Shown: positions 46,401-57,592 of the stretch, one piece after another
Numbering within the stretch: the stretch's first letter is position 1
Layout of the letters: each line of letters opens with the position of its first letter
Notes under the pieces: model-generated
The model's input: only the letters and a program-made list of their open reading frames with translations
What the model was told of the DNA's origin: nothing
Databases searched by the model: none
Made by a program: the position numbers and the translations under genes
Source of the DNA: Macrocystis pyrifera
Taxonomy: Eukaryota > Sar > Phaeophyceae > Laminariales > Laminariaceae
Direction of reading: 5' to 3'
DNA: 64,000 nt
Assembly (NCBI GenBank): GCA_031763025.1
Contig: JASSKH010000006.1
Span: 13,543,479 to 13,607,478 of the forward strand

Positions 46401-49400
46401 TTTAGCTGGTACCTATTTTTGTAGTGTGGAGCTTGAGCGGAAAAAACTGTTGAAAATCACTCCAACCGTTCACACACGAGAACGAGAGACTAGTTTGAAC
46501 GGCGAACACAGCCGATATTCAAGCCACCAGCGCTCCACGCCACAGGTTGAGAGAGAAAAGGTAGAGTGAGCGCCACATCGTCGCAGTTCCTTGTTGACCC
46601 TCCGTCGCCTGGGGGTGGAACGGGCGCCACCTTTCCCGTAGTATTATGATATTCTGTACAGTATTACAGCATATAGTTGAAGACGCATGCTGCGGTAGTG
46701 ATGCTTGCGCCTGCAACTTTGCTGAGCTCTGATAATGTCACCCAAAACTGCCTTTTAGAAAACTCGTATGGGCTTAATCCGATGAGCATGACGCCCCATC
46801 GCCTAGATTTGAAGCCATACGATATTTGGGTGGTTCCTCAACACTCCGGCCGTACTTGTAAGGGCCGCTCGTCTTCATATTTATATCTAAACGGCCCTAA
46901 TATTTCCGTCCGGAATGGCAGCGGAGACGCGCCATCATTCTTAGATGTTCGCTTCGTAAGGCAAGATAAAGTGCTACCTCCATCGTTGCACACATCTGAA
47001 GGCGGTTGTGCGCGTGTTGTTGGGTCCCTTTCCTCGCTTATTTCGTCCCGCGTCTCGACCCCTTCCCCCCCCCCCCTGGCTCGCATCTCCAACCAACCAT
47101 AAGATTGTGCTGTGTGCGAGGAGGGCTACGCTCCAGGCATTTCGTTTAGCTGCAGCAGCTGCGCAGACGGGAGAAGCCTGATTGCCACAGCGGTTGCACT
47201 GATTCTCGTCGCTGTGGTTGTGGTGGTCGCAATTTTTCTCGACCTGACGGCCGTGGTGGCGGCGGCGGCATCTCCGACAAATCGTAACCGCTGTGGTGCT
47301 GGATATCGTCGCCTGAAGGCTGCCATCCCGTTTCAATCCCTGAAGATCGTGGTCGTGTCGTGGCAAATCATAACCCAGGCAAGTATGCTGGGATCATTTC
47401 CATATAGTAGGAATGAGCTGGAGTTTTGGCTACCAGCCCACCACACCTGCCCTTTGTGCCGCGAGTTGAGGCTTTCTCGGACCGTTCACCCGAAGCCGTA
47501 CTTGCGTCCAGATTGAAATACGTATGCTTTCGCGATAACCCACCTCCCCGCCGGGCGTGCACGTGTTCCTACAGTTCTCGCAGATGGCGAACGCCATATA
47601 TGCAGACTCCTATGAGAGGTTCCTGGCCATCGTGGGCATGTCAAACCTAGACCTGGCCAGGTTCCTTGCGGCAGGCTGCCTGATCTCCACGGACTTTTAT
47701 GATCGGCTGATGATCTCGACGATGGGGCCTATCGCGGTGCTCGTGGTACTAGCGTGCACGTACACCTTGGCGATTTGGAGAAACAGGGATTCAGGAGGTG
47801 GGAGCGGAGCCGTGATATTTCAAAAGCACGCGTCGATCGTGCTGCTTGTGGCGTTCCTCGTCTACGGAAGCGTGTCTGCGGCCGTGTTTGGCACGTTCGC
47901 CTGCGAGGACCTGGAGGACGAAGGATCGTATCTTCGAGTAGACTACAGCATCCGCTGCGACACGGACAAACATCGGTTGTTCCAGATGTACGCCGCGTTT
48001 ATGATCTTCCTCTACCCTGTCGGAATTCCTGTGATGTTTGCGGGGCTGCTGTTTTTCCACCGCGGTGCGCTGATGGACCGCTCTAGCGGTAGAGACGACA
48101 ACCCGACCATCAAGCCGTTCGCGGATCTGTGGCAGCCGTACCGTCCGGAAATGTACATGTTCGAGCTGTTGGAGTACCTCCGGAAAATCTTGCTGACGGG
48201 CATCGTGGTGTTTATTTTCCCGAACACCGCCGCGCAGATCGCCGTGACGTTTGTGATGGAGCTGTTTTTCTTCGTCGTGTCTGTCTTCCTGCTTCCGTAC
48301 GCGAAGAGGTGAGGCTCGTCTTATGGCCGCAGGGTGTCTTCGCGTCGGTTTAATGTGCACCGATAGTACACACTCTTCAAAACACACCACCAACACCACC
48401 ACCGCAGTAGGGGTCCTGGCTGGTGCTTGTCAGGCAGTTGCGTACATGGTCACACGCACAATGCCTGGATTGTCAGATAGGTGTACGCAGTTGGTTTCAT
48501 TCATGTGTCGGTTCCTCTACGGTAGTTATGTTCAAAATCCAATGTGTTTTACGAAGGGTTTCCCGATGAACGTATCGAAGGTATACGAGCAACATAACAG
48601 GCCAGAAGCATCCCTCGGTTTCCTTTGTTCCCTTCGTAAAAGACCACACCGTTTTCAGTACGTGGTACTGCTTGTTCCCGGTTCAACCTAGCAGGACGTT
48701 TGGGATACTCTAGGACTACGAACGGAGATACAACAGGCATCAATCCTCTTCGAGGTACTCGTGCACCCTACGCTCGGTTCCCGCTCGGCCATGAAATATC
48801 GGAGCACTCTTTCAACGTCAACTGTCCATTTGCTATACACTCGTTTGGGCTGTCTGTCTAACCTAGATCCTCCTATTGTTCCCCTAATTTCAGGTCCGAC
48901 GCATGGCTATCGCATGTAAGCCACGTTGTGGTTATGGTGTCGCTCTACCTGGCGCTTCTCTTGAAGGTGAAGAGGGTCCCGAGAATCGGACGGGGGTTAC
49001 GCTCGTTTTGTGTGCGTGTCTCGCCGGCGTGGGCCCATTGCCTTTCTAACCTCTCAACAAGGGACCTCGACTATGGCAACCGCTGACCCGGACCCCATAA
49101 CACAATTCGGAAATAATGAGGGAGAGTGGGGGGAGGGGGGGGGGGGGTATTCCTTAAAAGCTACCTGGTATAGTATATGATGTACGTGTTCATTGTGAGG
49201 GTTCTAGTGTAGAATAACGATGCTCTAGACCACACGCGTTATGGTATACGGGTTACATAGACCAGCAAACTACAATCTATGTGCTGCAGAGGGCTTTGTG
49301 TTGCCCCTCCGTAGGTCGGCTCTGCACAGAGTCCATACCTGGTACACAGTGCGCTCTAACAACGGTCAATCAGTAGGAGTACACTCGGCACCTACTGTGC

Positions 49401-51300
49401 GTCCCTGACAATTAAACCACACCGGCAGCGCAACCGAAAGCGTTAAGAGTAGGAGGGTTATGTTTTGTTTCGGGAGATACTGCCTGTGCGTCCTGGTTTT
49501 TTTTTTTCAAGTAGGCACGCCGTACGCTACAATGGCGTTCGTACGAAAAACGCGCATACTCCCTTTCGTAAACCCCCGATTCACAGCGTATATAGCCCTT
49601 TATCCATTCGACCTAAAGTCTTGTCCTCCCCACTACTTTCAGTACTACAACGAGGAAGCTGAGATGCTCTGAACCAAACCGAACAGACAAGGGGCGATGG
49701 TGTTGAGACGTCGGTCAGTAGGCCGGTCCGTCGGTCCCAAACGAATTGCCATATGTTATCATCTCCTCGGAATCAGTGCCAATGTGGAGGGCGGATTGGT
49801 AAGTAATGGCAGGGGCTAGAGTCGAGTAGATTTGACCGCCTCGGCTGCAATCTATGTCTGCGTGGTGGTTTCGATAGGGGTTGTTAAAATGTCCCCAACA
49901 CGGAAAGGAAACGACAGAAAATGAGCTGCCTTGGGGGGGGGGGGGGGAGGAGGGGTCATGGGCACTGCCTCTTCTGTTTTGGAAGATGCGTACGCGTTCG
50001 GGTCTGACTAAACCTCTCTTTGTGCGGTTGGATAGACCGGACCTGGGGAGTATTCGATTAATAACCAAATAGCTTCTGCAACGTCTGTCAGTACTGTATC
50101 GAGCCATATCGAACCTGACAGCACACCGCATAGTGGCCAAACTGCGTAGACAGAATTGCTTGCGGACGCGGAATGACTCACGCCCAACCCCCTCGCTTTT
50201 GCTACGCCCATCCGTGGATGGACGACTTGGTGTTTGCAGGTTGATGTTTCCGACGAGACGGACGAAAGCCAGAAAGTATTCGCGGGGGTGCTGGTCGCGG
50301 TTCACTGCTTGATGATCCTTTCTGTAAGTCGATACTGGCCTACACAGACCACCAGCGGTGGAAAACAATCCAAATCCGTTGCCCTGTGTATACTGCAGTA
50401 CGTATCATAGTTGTGAATGGACTATCAGTTCTGGTGAAAACGGGCTGTAACTACATTTTTTCTCCCTCGTGAAACCCTATTTATAGCGAAATTAGGAGAT
50501 GGAACGAAGACCCCGCCGGGGGGGGGGCGGAAGTCGAACGGTTGACACCCTAACCAATTTTTTATACTATTCCAAGTAACATTTACTTATATGGCCGTTT
50601 CAGTGCTCAAGGAATCTAGATCAATCATATTGATGTTTGGTGCTGCTCCTATTCTTCGCTAGGGAAGGGCTAATGGTCTGATTCCTATATTTGTCATATA
50701 TCTCGAAACAAATCGTCTCTATCTACTTCAAGTCAACTAAATGGTAGCGCGCGTACTGACCCGAGTTCTATCTTTATCTGCCCACATCTGACCGAGTAAG
50801 TAATCGCGTACGGACTCACTCAGCGTCTACTGTGTATATGTCTGATCGGCCGCAAAAAACAGATCATCGTTGAAGGTGCTCTTGTAATGTACGAAAAGGC
50901 CGGAAATCCATTGGGTACCCGCGGAGACGATGGTGGTGGGTCACCCACGGGCGAGTTGAAATATCCTCTGCCGAAAAGCTCGCGGTACACGGGGAGCGAA
51001 TACAACGAAGAAGACAAAGCACAAGAGGAGAACATACGATGGGCAGAAACCGTGGAAGCGACACCGGCCGAATCCCAATCTCAACGGCGACAAGGGGTTC
51101 AAGCCTGGCCCGTATCGTCGATGTCGTCTTCGCAGGGTGCGAGGTCCGAAAAACAACCGCCACCGTCTTTCCACGAACGTCGCCCACCCGCGCCCCCGTA
51201 CGCGCAAGGAACGGGCCAGGAGTACCCGCCGCCACCGAAGTATAACTCACTCGGCATTTCGGGGGGGGAAGACGCGCGCAGATTGAGGACCATTACGTAG
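43430..51300 (+). CDS. Pmp-repeat (beta-helix) multi-pass membrane protein, 8 exons, 1236 aa
   Basis: Exons I derive: 43430-45023, 45243-45484, 45979-46249, 47104-47378, 47575-48308, 48894-48966, 50240-50323, 50863-51300. All junction phases agree and the sum is 3711 bases ending in TAG. Residues 1-28 form a signal peptide. About 13 GG[AG][ILVA] repeats with nearby N-x-A (residues ~150-530) form the Pmp-type beta-helix ectodomain, which continues into exon 2. A cysteine-rich stalk (613-725) includes CEGCPSWHLCTNC and, across an intron, GPYCAVCEEGYAPG. About eight hydrophobic segments follow (~728-748, 845-862, 880-900, 931-955, 997-1008, 1012-1034, 1045-1062, 1074-1098), with LYPVGIP in the fourth. 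A ~135-residue Pro/Ser-rich tail ends the protein. This architecture is known from brown algae and relatives. A cell-surface sensor or adhesion role is inference; ligand and activity are unknown. The start is the first ATG of a tandem pair. Confidence 0.87.
47379..47574 (+). other. GC-AG intron of the membrane-protein gene
   Basis: The exon ends ATAACCCAG, the intron begins GCAAGTATG and ends TTCCTACAG before TTCTCGCAGATGG. The flanking protein (IITQ then FSQMANAIYADSYERF) reads continuously only with this GC donor. The other six introns use GT (GTGGGG, GTATAA, GTGAGT, GTGAGG, GTGAAG, GTAAGT). Confidence 0.8.
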
Positions 51301-52079
51301 CTAATGGATGCGGGTCCGTCTATATCCTTCTTACTAAATGCTGTCTACCAGACAGTCTGGCTGGCTGTCTGTTTGGCTGTCTGTCGTCATAGTCTCGGCG
51401 GATCAGACCCGCCTCGCAGCATGGGTAGAGGGAGAGGGCGGGTAGCACAACCGGCGGAGAGTACTGACTGGGTCTCTTCGCATCGCGCCGAGTCGTGATC
51501 GTCGTGTAATGAGCTTTGCGGACAAAACCCCGAAGCGGCCCCGAGTCATAGAAAGCCAGTATTTTGCTGCAGGGTGGTCTTACTTCAAAAATAATACTGA
51601 GTATACAGACAGCCCATTGGCCGATTCGAACCATGTATTCTAGAAATTTTGGCGGGGCACGGCAACAAATTATTGATTTGAAGTTGGTCAAATCCCGGGG
51701 ATGTCTGGTCAGTGTCCTCGATTCGGAAAGCACGTCCGTATATTTGCAACACCCTCAGGCCGAGATGATGAAGGGACGAATAGGTACCATACCCGGGTCC
51801 AGAACGCCTTCTGTCAATCTATAGTATGTTCCGAGGGTAGAGATGTCGGGGGGTGCGCCCTCTGGTTGAATGTCACTTCCCACGGTGGAAACTTCGGTTT
51901 CAAGATCTGGCCATCATTTTTGCTGGTGACGTTGTATATTGCCATGAACAGGCAGTCCACAGGCCGACTGCAACATTGTACAAGGTTTGGTGTGGCACAC
52001 TGCAATACAGCGGTATTCTCCAATTGGCCGATTCCGTTGTTATAGAACGCACGGAACATTTTTCTTTGGGAATCTTTAC
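51301..52079. other. 3' flank, no gene recognised
   Basis: Contains a short GGCTGTCTGT repeat near 51355-51385 and a CCATTGGCCGATTC word occurring again near 52020. No coding motif. The polyadenylation site of the upstream gene should lie here, but no clear signal was found. Confidence 0.45.
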
Positions 52080-53025
52080 CGGTGCCCCCTGTCTGAGGTT
52101 TCCAAGAGGCAGGAGGCGGTTTTATTTCAGGCATAGGATGTTAGTATCCCTAGATTGGGGTTTCCAAAATGTTCGTAGGCGTTTTTATTCGGGCATGGGC
52201 CGTGCATATCCCCTGCTTGTGGTTTCTAAGATGTAGGAGGCCTTTTGATTCCGGAGACGGCCCGCTAGTACCCCCTGTGTGGGTTTGCAACAATTTGGTA
52301 GACACTATCTTCCGGGGATGAGCCGTTTGTATCCTATGATTGGGATTTCCAAGGTACAGGGGTTGTTTTTCTTCCCGGGGTCCGTCGGTTGGTGCTTTGG
52401 TTGGGTTGGGTTTCCATCGTTTAGGTGGGCGTTTTGTGATCGGGCGTGGGCCGTTAGTGTCACATGCCCCCTGTTTTGGGGTTCCATTAATTTGATACCT
52501 GGTAGGCGTTTCCGGAGATGGGCCCTGTTTGTGATACGCTTTACTCGATACTGGTCTGGGGATATCTGACGGTTTTGGATATATTCCGGGGTTTCGTATT
52601 ATGTGCCTAGGCATTATTTGGTATGCCTGAGTCTTCTGGGATGTGTGTATGGCTCGCCTTGCGAGGCAGTCGTGATGCTGAGATACGACCCGGGGTTTGA
52701 TGTTAAGATAATCCTCGTTATATATGTGGCGGCATCTCTGACGAAAAGGTATTTGATCGCCTGGTATGTATTGGAGCCTTTGACGAAAAGGTGCTGTGCT
52801 CCTGCGTGTGGGTGTATTTCGGTGTGGTGTGTGTACCAATATTTATATATATATACCGCTCTTCCTCGACGATGACGGTGTAGACCACGCGTGCAACACG
52901 TGGACGGGTCCGACAGCTTCTCGTATTCATTCAGGCCCCTTGTTTGGGGGTTGGCAGGCGTTTTTCTTCCGGTCATGGGTCTTTGGTGTCCCCTGTTTGA
53001 GTTTCATACCACTTCGGTAGGGTTA
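52080..53025. repeat. Degenerate ~60-bp minisatellite
   Basis: Roughly eight diverged units between 52080 and 52560 share the order GGTTTCCAAGATGTAGGAGG, CGTTTTTATTCCGG, CATGGGCCGTTAGTATCCCC. One or two more units lie at 52930-53010 after an intervening stretch with the word TTTGACGAAAAGGT twice. A 229-codon minus-strand open frame across it is a by-product of the repeat. Confidence 0.8.
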
Positions 53026-53054
53026 GGAGTAGTAGTGTAGTAGTAATGGTAGTA

Positions 53055-53790
53055 GTAGACACCACACTTACTGTTCTGCCGGAGGTGCGCGCGCAAGCCT
53101 TCCGCGACAACGAAGTTCGTTGCTTGAACTGCCACGGTATCGATAACTCCTTCGAACACTGCTCGCAACCTTTTATGGATGACAGGCGGCTGCCTTAACC
53201 CCAGCGAGGTCAACTCGGCGACAATGTGACGCCTACCGTCGTTGGCAGCAGCTCATGCGCTCACACCGTCGCCGTGACCAACCTGACGGCGGCGAAAACA
53301 TGCGCTTGTCGTCTTCCTCCGACCGTCGCAAACGTTCCTCGCGACACAATGACAACTACTGTAACAATCGCCAGATAATCACGGAGGCAGCACACAAGCA
53401 AGCGCCTTCGTGAAACTATTCTCGCAAAAACGGACAAGGTAATTACGACAAAAGCTCGCCCTCCAACACCGGTATCCACTCGCCCCTTCAGCTCGGACAA
53501 TATGCCCGAAACACAGGAAACGCGTACCAGTCTCTTCACTGTGTACCATCCTAAAAATGGATCACCTCCGGCCCCCGCCTCGACCAGTGGAGCTCCTAGC
53601 ATACGCTATGCCGCCTCGCACAAGGGAGGCAATAGGAACGAAATTGCACGCCAGCCGGGGATTTTCCACTCCTGAAGCGGCTGACCGCATGTGGCACTCT
53701 TGGGAGACAAAACACCAACTATTTGAACGGATAAGTTCCGCCTTGATCTGCCCGTGTTTTAAGCCAGGGTCAGGGCGCGCATAACGCTGC
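53055..53790 (+). pseudogene. Ty3/gypsy-type gag remnant (second family)
   Basis: 53055-53198 reads LPEVRAQAFRDNEVRCLNCH then GIDNSFEHCSQPF, a nucleocapsid knuckle C-x2-C-x4-N-x4-C in which the zinc-binding His is replaced by Asn. A stop follows. In another frame from 53234 the continuation AYRRWQQLMRSHRRRDQPDG, rich in Arg and Ser, is typical of the region after the knuckle in stramenopile gypsy gags. Further coding-like sequence (DNMPETQETRTSLFTVYHPK) lies in a third frame to about 53675. At least two frameshifts. The pol half may be the RT remnant at 63450-64000. Confidence 0.6.
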
Positions 53791-53914
53791 TCCCTCCTCG
53801 CATTGGCGACAAGAATCGTGAGGCCTCATTACCTCCCTTTGTATGGGGTCGGGTCAGCGTGCCCAAACTCCAGGGGTAACAGCAGCCTGTTCTGCTGTTG
53901 CAACGGGAGCTATG

Positions 53915-54135
53915 GGCTAAATTAGACACACGACACGAAATTGGAACGTGGAAGTGTGGTGAGCTTAAGCTTTATTTTTACCAATCCGCCGGAGGATAAA
54001 AAAAAAAAACCTTTGTATGGATTTTACCGCGCGGTCAGGGCGCGAATAATGCTCCCTCCATCCCCTCGCGTAGACGACGATAATCGTAACGCCTACTTAC
54101 CCCCCTCCGACGCGTTCTACGATAGAGGTCGTAGC
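53915..54135 (+). repeat. Repeat copy matching 62200-62495 in inverted orientation
   Basis: A ~80-bp core (ACACACGACACGAAATTGGA ... ACCAATCCGCCGGAGGAT) recurs on the minus strand at 62405-62485. A second shared word (GCGTTCTACGATAG) follows in the same relative order at 54110 and 62200. It may be part of an LTR of the second Ty3/gypsy family. Confidence 0.7.
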
Positions 54136-54164
54136 GCATTTCCACTCAAAAAAAACTGAATGAC

Positions 54165-54960
54165 GGGGTTCATTAAAGCCGTTTCCTATGCGTTCGATGT
54201 TTGAGCTTCAGATTTTGACCCAATCGCATTTTCAGATGCGAACGTGGCAAATCAAAACAGTCTTCCTATGCGGGAAAATCAGATTTATTGTGGGTGCAAA
54301 GATTCGAGCAAACGCCGGAACCAACTGATGTTGTTGTTGTTTGGCGCCGCGGAAAGACGCGCTGGGTGCGCTGCCCTGCGCGCAGGACCCAAGCGTCCAA
54401 GCCAAGGCTGACTGCCTCTGGTCTGGCGGCGAAGAGACGTGGCGCGTGCGCTAGAGTCAACCTGTGTTGGTATTTTGTGTTTCATAATGTGACTGACTGC
54501 TGTTGCTGCTGCTGCTGCTGGACAGCAGTATAGTCTATGAGTACGTATCCACAGAGAGGTGCACGCCGAGTGCGCTTATCTTGATCTCTAGGCCCGATCC
54601 CGCGCCTGCCGACTATAGACTGGCTACGGAGGGACGCGCCGCCCGCCGACCGCGCGTCGAACGCGAAGCAACATCGCTATACAGCTGTGTCACCATCCAA
54701 CTCATCGATCGTTCTGCTGATGTTTGCTGTCATGGATAACATCTTGAAGAAGAGAGCATGCCATTTTTCGATTTGAAAATCTGATGCCAAAATCCGACGA
54801 CTTGGGTCATCAGATTCTCAAATCGAAAAAAAAAAAACGGTCGAATTTTTCATATTTGGGCTGCATAAGCACGGTCATTCATTTTTTTTATCGAAAAATA
54901 CAAATCTGAAGCTCGAAATCGAACCGCATAGGAAACAGAATAACCCAAAATCGTCGGAAT
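54165..54960. mobile_element. Fold-back MITE-like element
   Basis: The left end GGGTTCATTAAAGCCGTTTC, then CTATGCGTTCGATG and GAGCTTCAGATTTTG, matches the right end (54890-54955) in inverted orientation (GTTTCCTATGCGGTTCGATT, GAGCTTCAGATTTG) over about 45 bp. A second inverted pair of ATTTGAGAATCTGATG type lies inside near 54765-54830. The interior holds a short (CTG)n tract (54500-54523). No transposase; target duplication not determined. Confidence 0.65.
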
Positions 54961-55084
54961 CCCAATCTTGTTTCGAAAAATGATGTGTATACTAGGTCTA
55001 TGGGATTATTCATCGGGATGTGATTTGATTTTTGCTGAAGTCAGGTTTCGGGTGAGTTATGGAGCTCCTTAAGTGAGGAGCTTC

Positions 55085-55525
55085 TGTTATGGATATGTTA
55101 GCACATAGCCAGTACGAGTCAATGTTCAGTAGCACTGCTCTTGTATATCGTAGATCTCATATGTGTCTGTTCGAATGTAACGTACGTATGTGTATGCGGA
55201 AGAATTACTTCTGTAGAATACTCTGCGTACTAGCCGAGTAGATCACTCTCTCGTGTGGATAAGTAGATCACTCTCTCGTGTAGATCGTAGCTGTCCTGGT
55301 CAGCTCTGGGAAGCAGCCATCGTCTGGGCTTCTGCATACTCTGCGGTTTATGTATGTGTGTGTTGGCCAACTACGCGCCAGTGTTACAATACCTCAACAT
55401 CTTCTTCACACAGTGGAAGGACTCTAGTCTTGCCGGCTACCTCTCAGACGTGTCATCACCTCGACTAACGTCGACGACACAGCCTCTCAGCCACCGTGCC
55501 AGGGTATATCACAATATCTATAATA
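55085..55525 (+). repeat. Copia 5' LTR (441 bp)
   Basis: Starts TGTTATGGATATG and ends CTATAATA. Contains an internal near-perfect direct repeat of about 24 bp (GTAGATCACTCTCTCGTGT) around 55240-55285. Confidence 0.93.
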
Positions 55526-55541
55526 GGTTATGAACCTCGAC
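55526..55541 (+). promoter_or_regulatory. Primer binding site, half-tRNA (Met-CAU) type
   Basis: GGTTATGAACCTCGAC follows the 5' LTR directly. Its complement GAGGTTCATAACC has the form of an anticodon arm: GG, loop UUCAUAA, CC, with CAU in place. Drosophila copia uses the corresponding internal part of tRNA-iMet (GGTTATGGGCCC...). That this element also uses a cleaved Met tRNA as primer is inference from this match. Confidence 0.65.
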
Positions 55542-56395
55542 AGTCTGTCTGAGTGAAGGCCTGCGGCGACTGCGACTTCTGCTGTCGTCGAGTGCTGTGA
55601 AGTGCACACACATCTTCCACAATATATTTTCCGCGGAAAGCTACCGCTGTAAGAGTCAGCTTTCTGCTGGAGGCCACACTGAATCAACCCACTTGCTTAT
55701 TGGGTCCAGACTGATCACCTGGGCTCTCGGCTGCACTTTCGGTACGCAACTGTCTGTGTAAAGCATTCGGGGGCATAATTTCTAGGCGTTGACTTCGGTC
55801 GGCGAATAGGGTTGTGCGGGTTGTTGGTTCTGCGCGCGGAGTGCCCTCCTCGGTATTCTGCGTGTCTTTTACTGACTTCCGAAATCGCCTGCGCGTGGTA
55901 ATTTTGCGGGGCGTAGTCTGTCCAAGATATCTTCCACGTGTTGAGTCGCCGGCTTGGTAGCGTTTGTGGGTTGAGGATACGACTGATACCTGGTAGGCGT
56001 CCGCTGCTACAGCTACGCACACGTGATCGACTCACGTAAATTTGCCTGCGCGTGGTATACGCGAGGTAGGTCTGTCCAAGATATCTTCCGCGTGCTGATT
56101 TTTGATCGGTACGTGTGTAGGCTGAGGATCTGACCAGGCCTGTTTGCATCCGTGCAGCAGCCACCAGTCTACGCTGAAAGACGCGTAGCCGTCTAGACAG
56201 TACATCTGACCCTTGTGCCTGCAGGATGAGGCCGGACGGAGGTGGCACCTCCGTCGCCGCAACACCGCAGCCTAGCCACCTGCGGTAGGTCATAGCTGTG
56301 CTCGGAGGAGCACAGTAGCCCGGACGGACGCTGGATTGCTTCCTCCGGACGAAAGGTCGTAAGCTACGGAGTTGCGTGATACCCTGGCTTCAGCG
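55542..56395 (+). other. Copia leader with 155-bp tandem duplication
   Basis: The 850-bp leader between primer site and gag contains a diverged tandem duplication: GCCTGCGCGTGGTA ... CTGTCCAAGATATCTTCC occurs from 55889 and again from 56044. Minus-strand open frames across it (55684-56293) have no motifs and are not considered genes. Confidence 0.6.
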
Positions 56396-57547
56396 ATGGC
56401 GGATCAATCATTCTCCGGGCTCCACCGCATGCTGGACTCCATTGGGAAATGCACAGGACATTCGGGTTTTCGCGAATGGAAGACCAAGCTTCGACAACCA
56501 ATCATCCTCCACGCGCCGGAGCTTCTTCCCGTCCTCGACGGGAAGAAGCACCCATCGGCAACCACGGAGAACGCGGAAGCTGTGGCCGCGTGGGACAAGG
56601 CCAACGGTCGCCTATACTCCCTCCTCTTTTTCGTGACCTCCGGGTCTGCGCAGCTCACCGTCCGTACCCATGACGGGACAGAGGCCGGTGCCATGGAGGA
56701 TGGGACGGCGGCCTGGAAAGCCCTCAACGAGCGTTTCGACGCTCAAACCCAGGAAGCTCGGCGTACGTGTCACAACAAGCTGTTCAACTTGAGGCACCTT
56801 GCTGGCGGTGATCCTATTGACTTCTTCACGAAGGGGTGGGGTCTCAAGCTTCGCCTCCGGGTGCTGGGGGAGGAGGTTTCGGACGCGGAATACTTGGACA
56901 TCATGCTGTCGGGCCTGACCAAGGCCCCGGAATTCAAGTTCATCCGGGAGATGCACTACCAGGATGAGTTCAGTTCTGTGGACTGTCTCCAGGAGACGGC
57001 GAACCGCTTCTCCGTGGACCAGCAGTCGCGCAACGCGTCGGGAACCGTGGTCTCAGGAAGGGGAGCCACGATCGCGGTTGTATCCAACACCGACCAGGGC
57101 CACCGATGCAAGACGTACGAGCACTTCCAGCGCGACTGCCCCCAACAAGCACAGAAGGGCCGTCCAAAGCAGGGGAAGAAGAAAGGGAAGAACAAGCGAG
57201 GCAGTGGTGGGAGTACTCAGCCAAAGTGGTGCTCCTACCACAAAACCACGACGCACAGCGATGCTGAGTGTCAAAAACAGCAGGAGCTCCGAGAGCACAA
57301 TAAGAAGGAGCTCCAAGGGTTGGCTGCGAACCTGGTGCTGCTGCAGTCCGCTTGTCAAGCCAACTTCTCCAACATCGGGAGCGCTCACCTAACACATTCG
57401 TCTCCGACTCTGGCTCAACCGGCCCAGTCCGAGCCGACTACGCTCGGGTTCTCCTTTAGCGCCCTAGGTGCTTCCTTGGAAGAGGTCGCCTCGTCGTCTG
57501 CCGCTTCCCAGACTCCTCCGGCGGCGTCTGCTGCCAAACCAGAGTGA
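56396..57547 (+). pseudogene. gag: Copia gag
   Basis: The frame starts at ATG 56396 (MADQSFSGLHRMLDS) and is open for 383 codons. The capsid region of UBN2/gag-polypeptide type is readable (AWKALNERFDAQTQEARRTC, FNLRHLAGGDPIDFF). The nucleocapsid knuckle near 57100-57142 reads GHRCKTYEHFQRDC: the first Cys of C-x2-C-x4-H-x4-C is Gly here, so zinc binding is probably lost. A second motif WCSYHKTTTHSDAEC (C-x2-H-x4-H-x4-C, about 57226) is intact. The frame ends at TGA 57545-57547, and the protease continues in the same frame beyond it. Confidence 0.9.
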
Positions 57548-57592
57548 CCTACGCAGGATCACCACCTACCTTCAGGGTTCTTCGGTGCGTTC

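Noticed and set aside
52150..52839. 229-codon minus-strand open frame
   Set aside because: It is the degenerate minisatellite read in one frame; no domain is visible.
55684..56293. Minus-strand open frames (112 and 192 codons)
   Set aside because: They lie in the copia leader over a tandem duplication and have no motifs.
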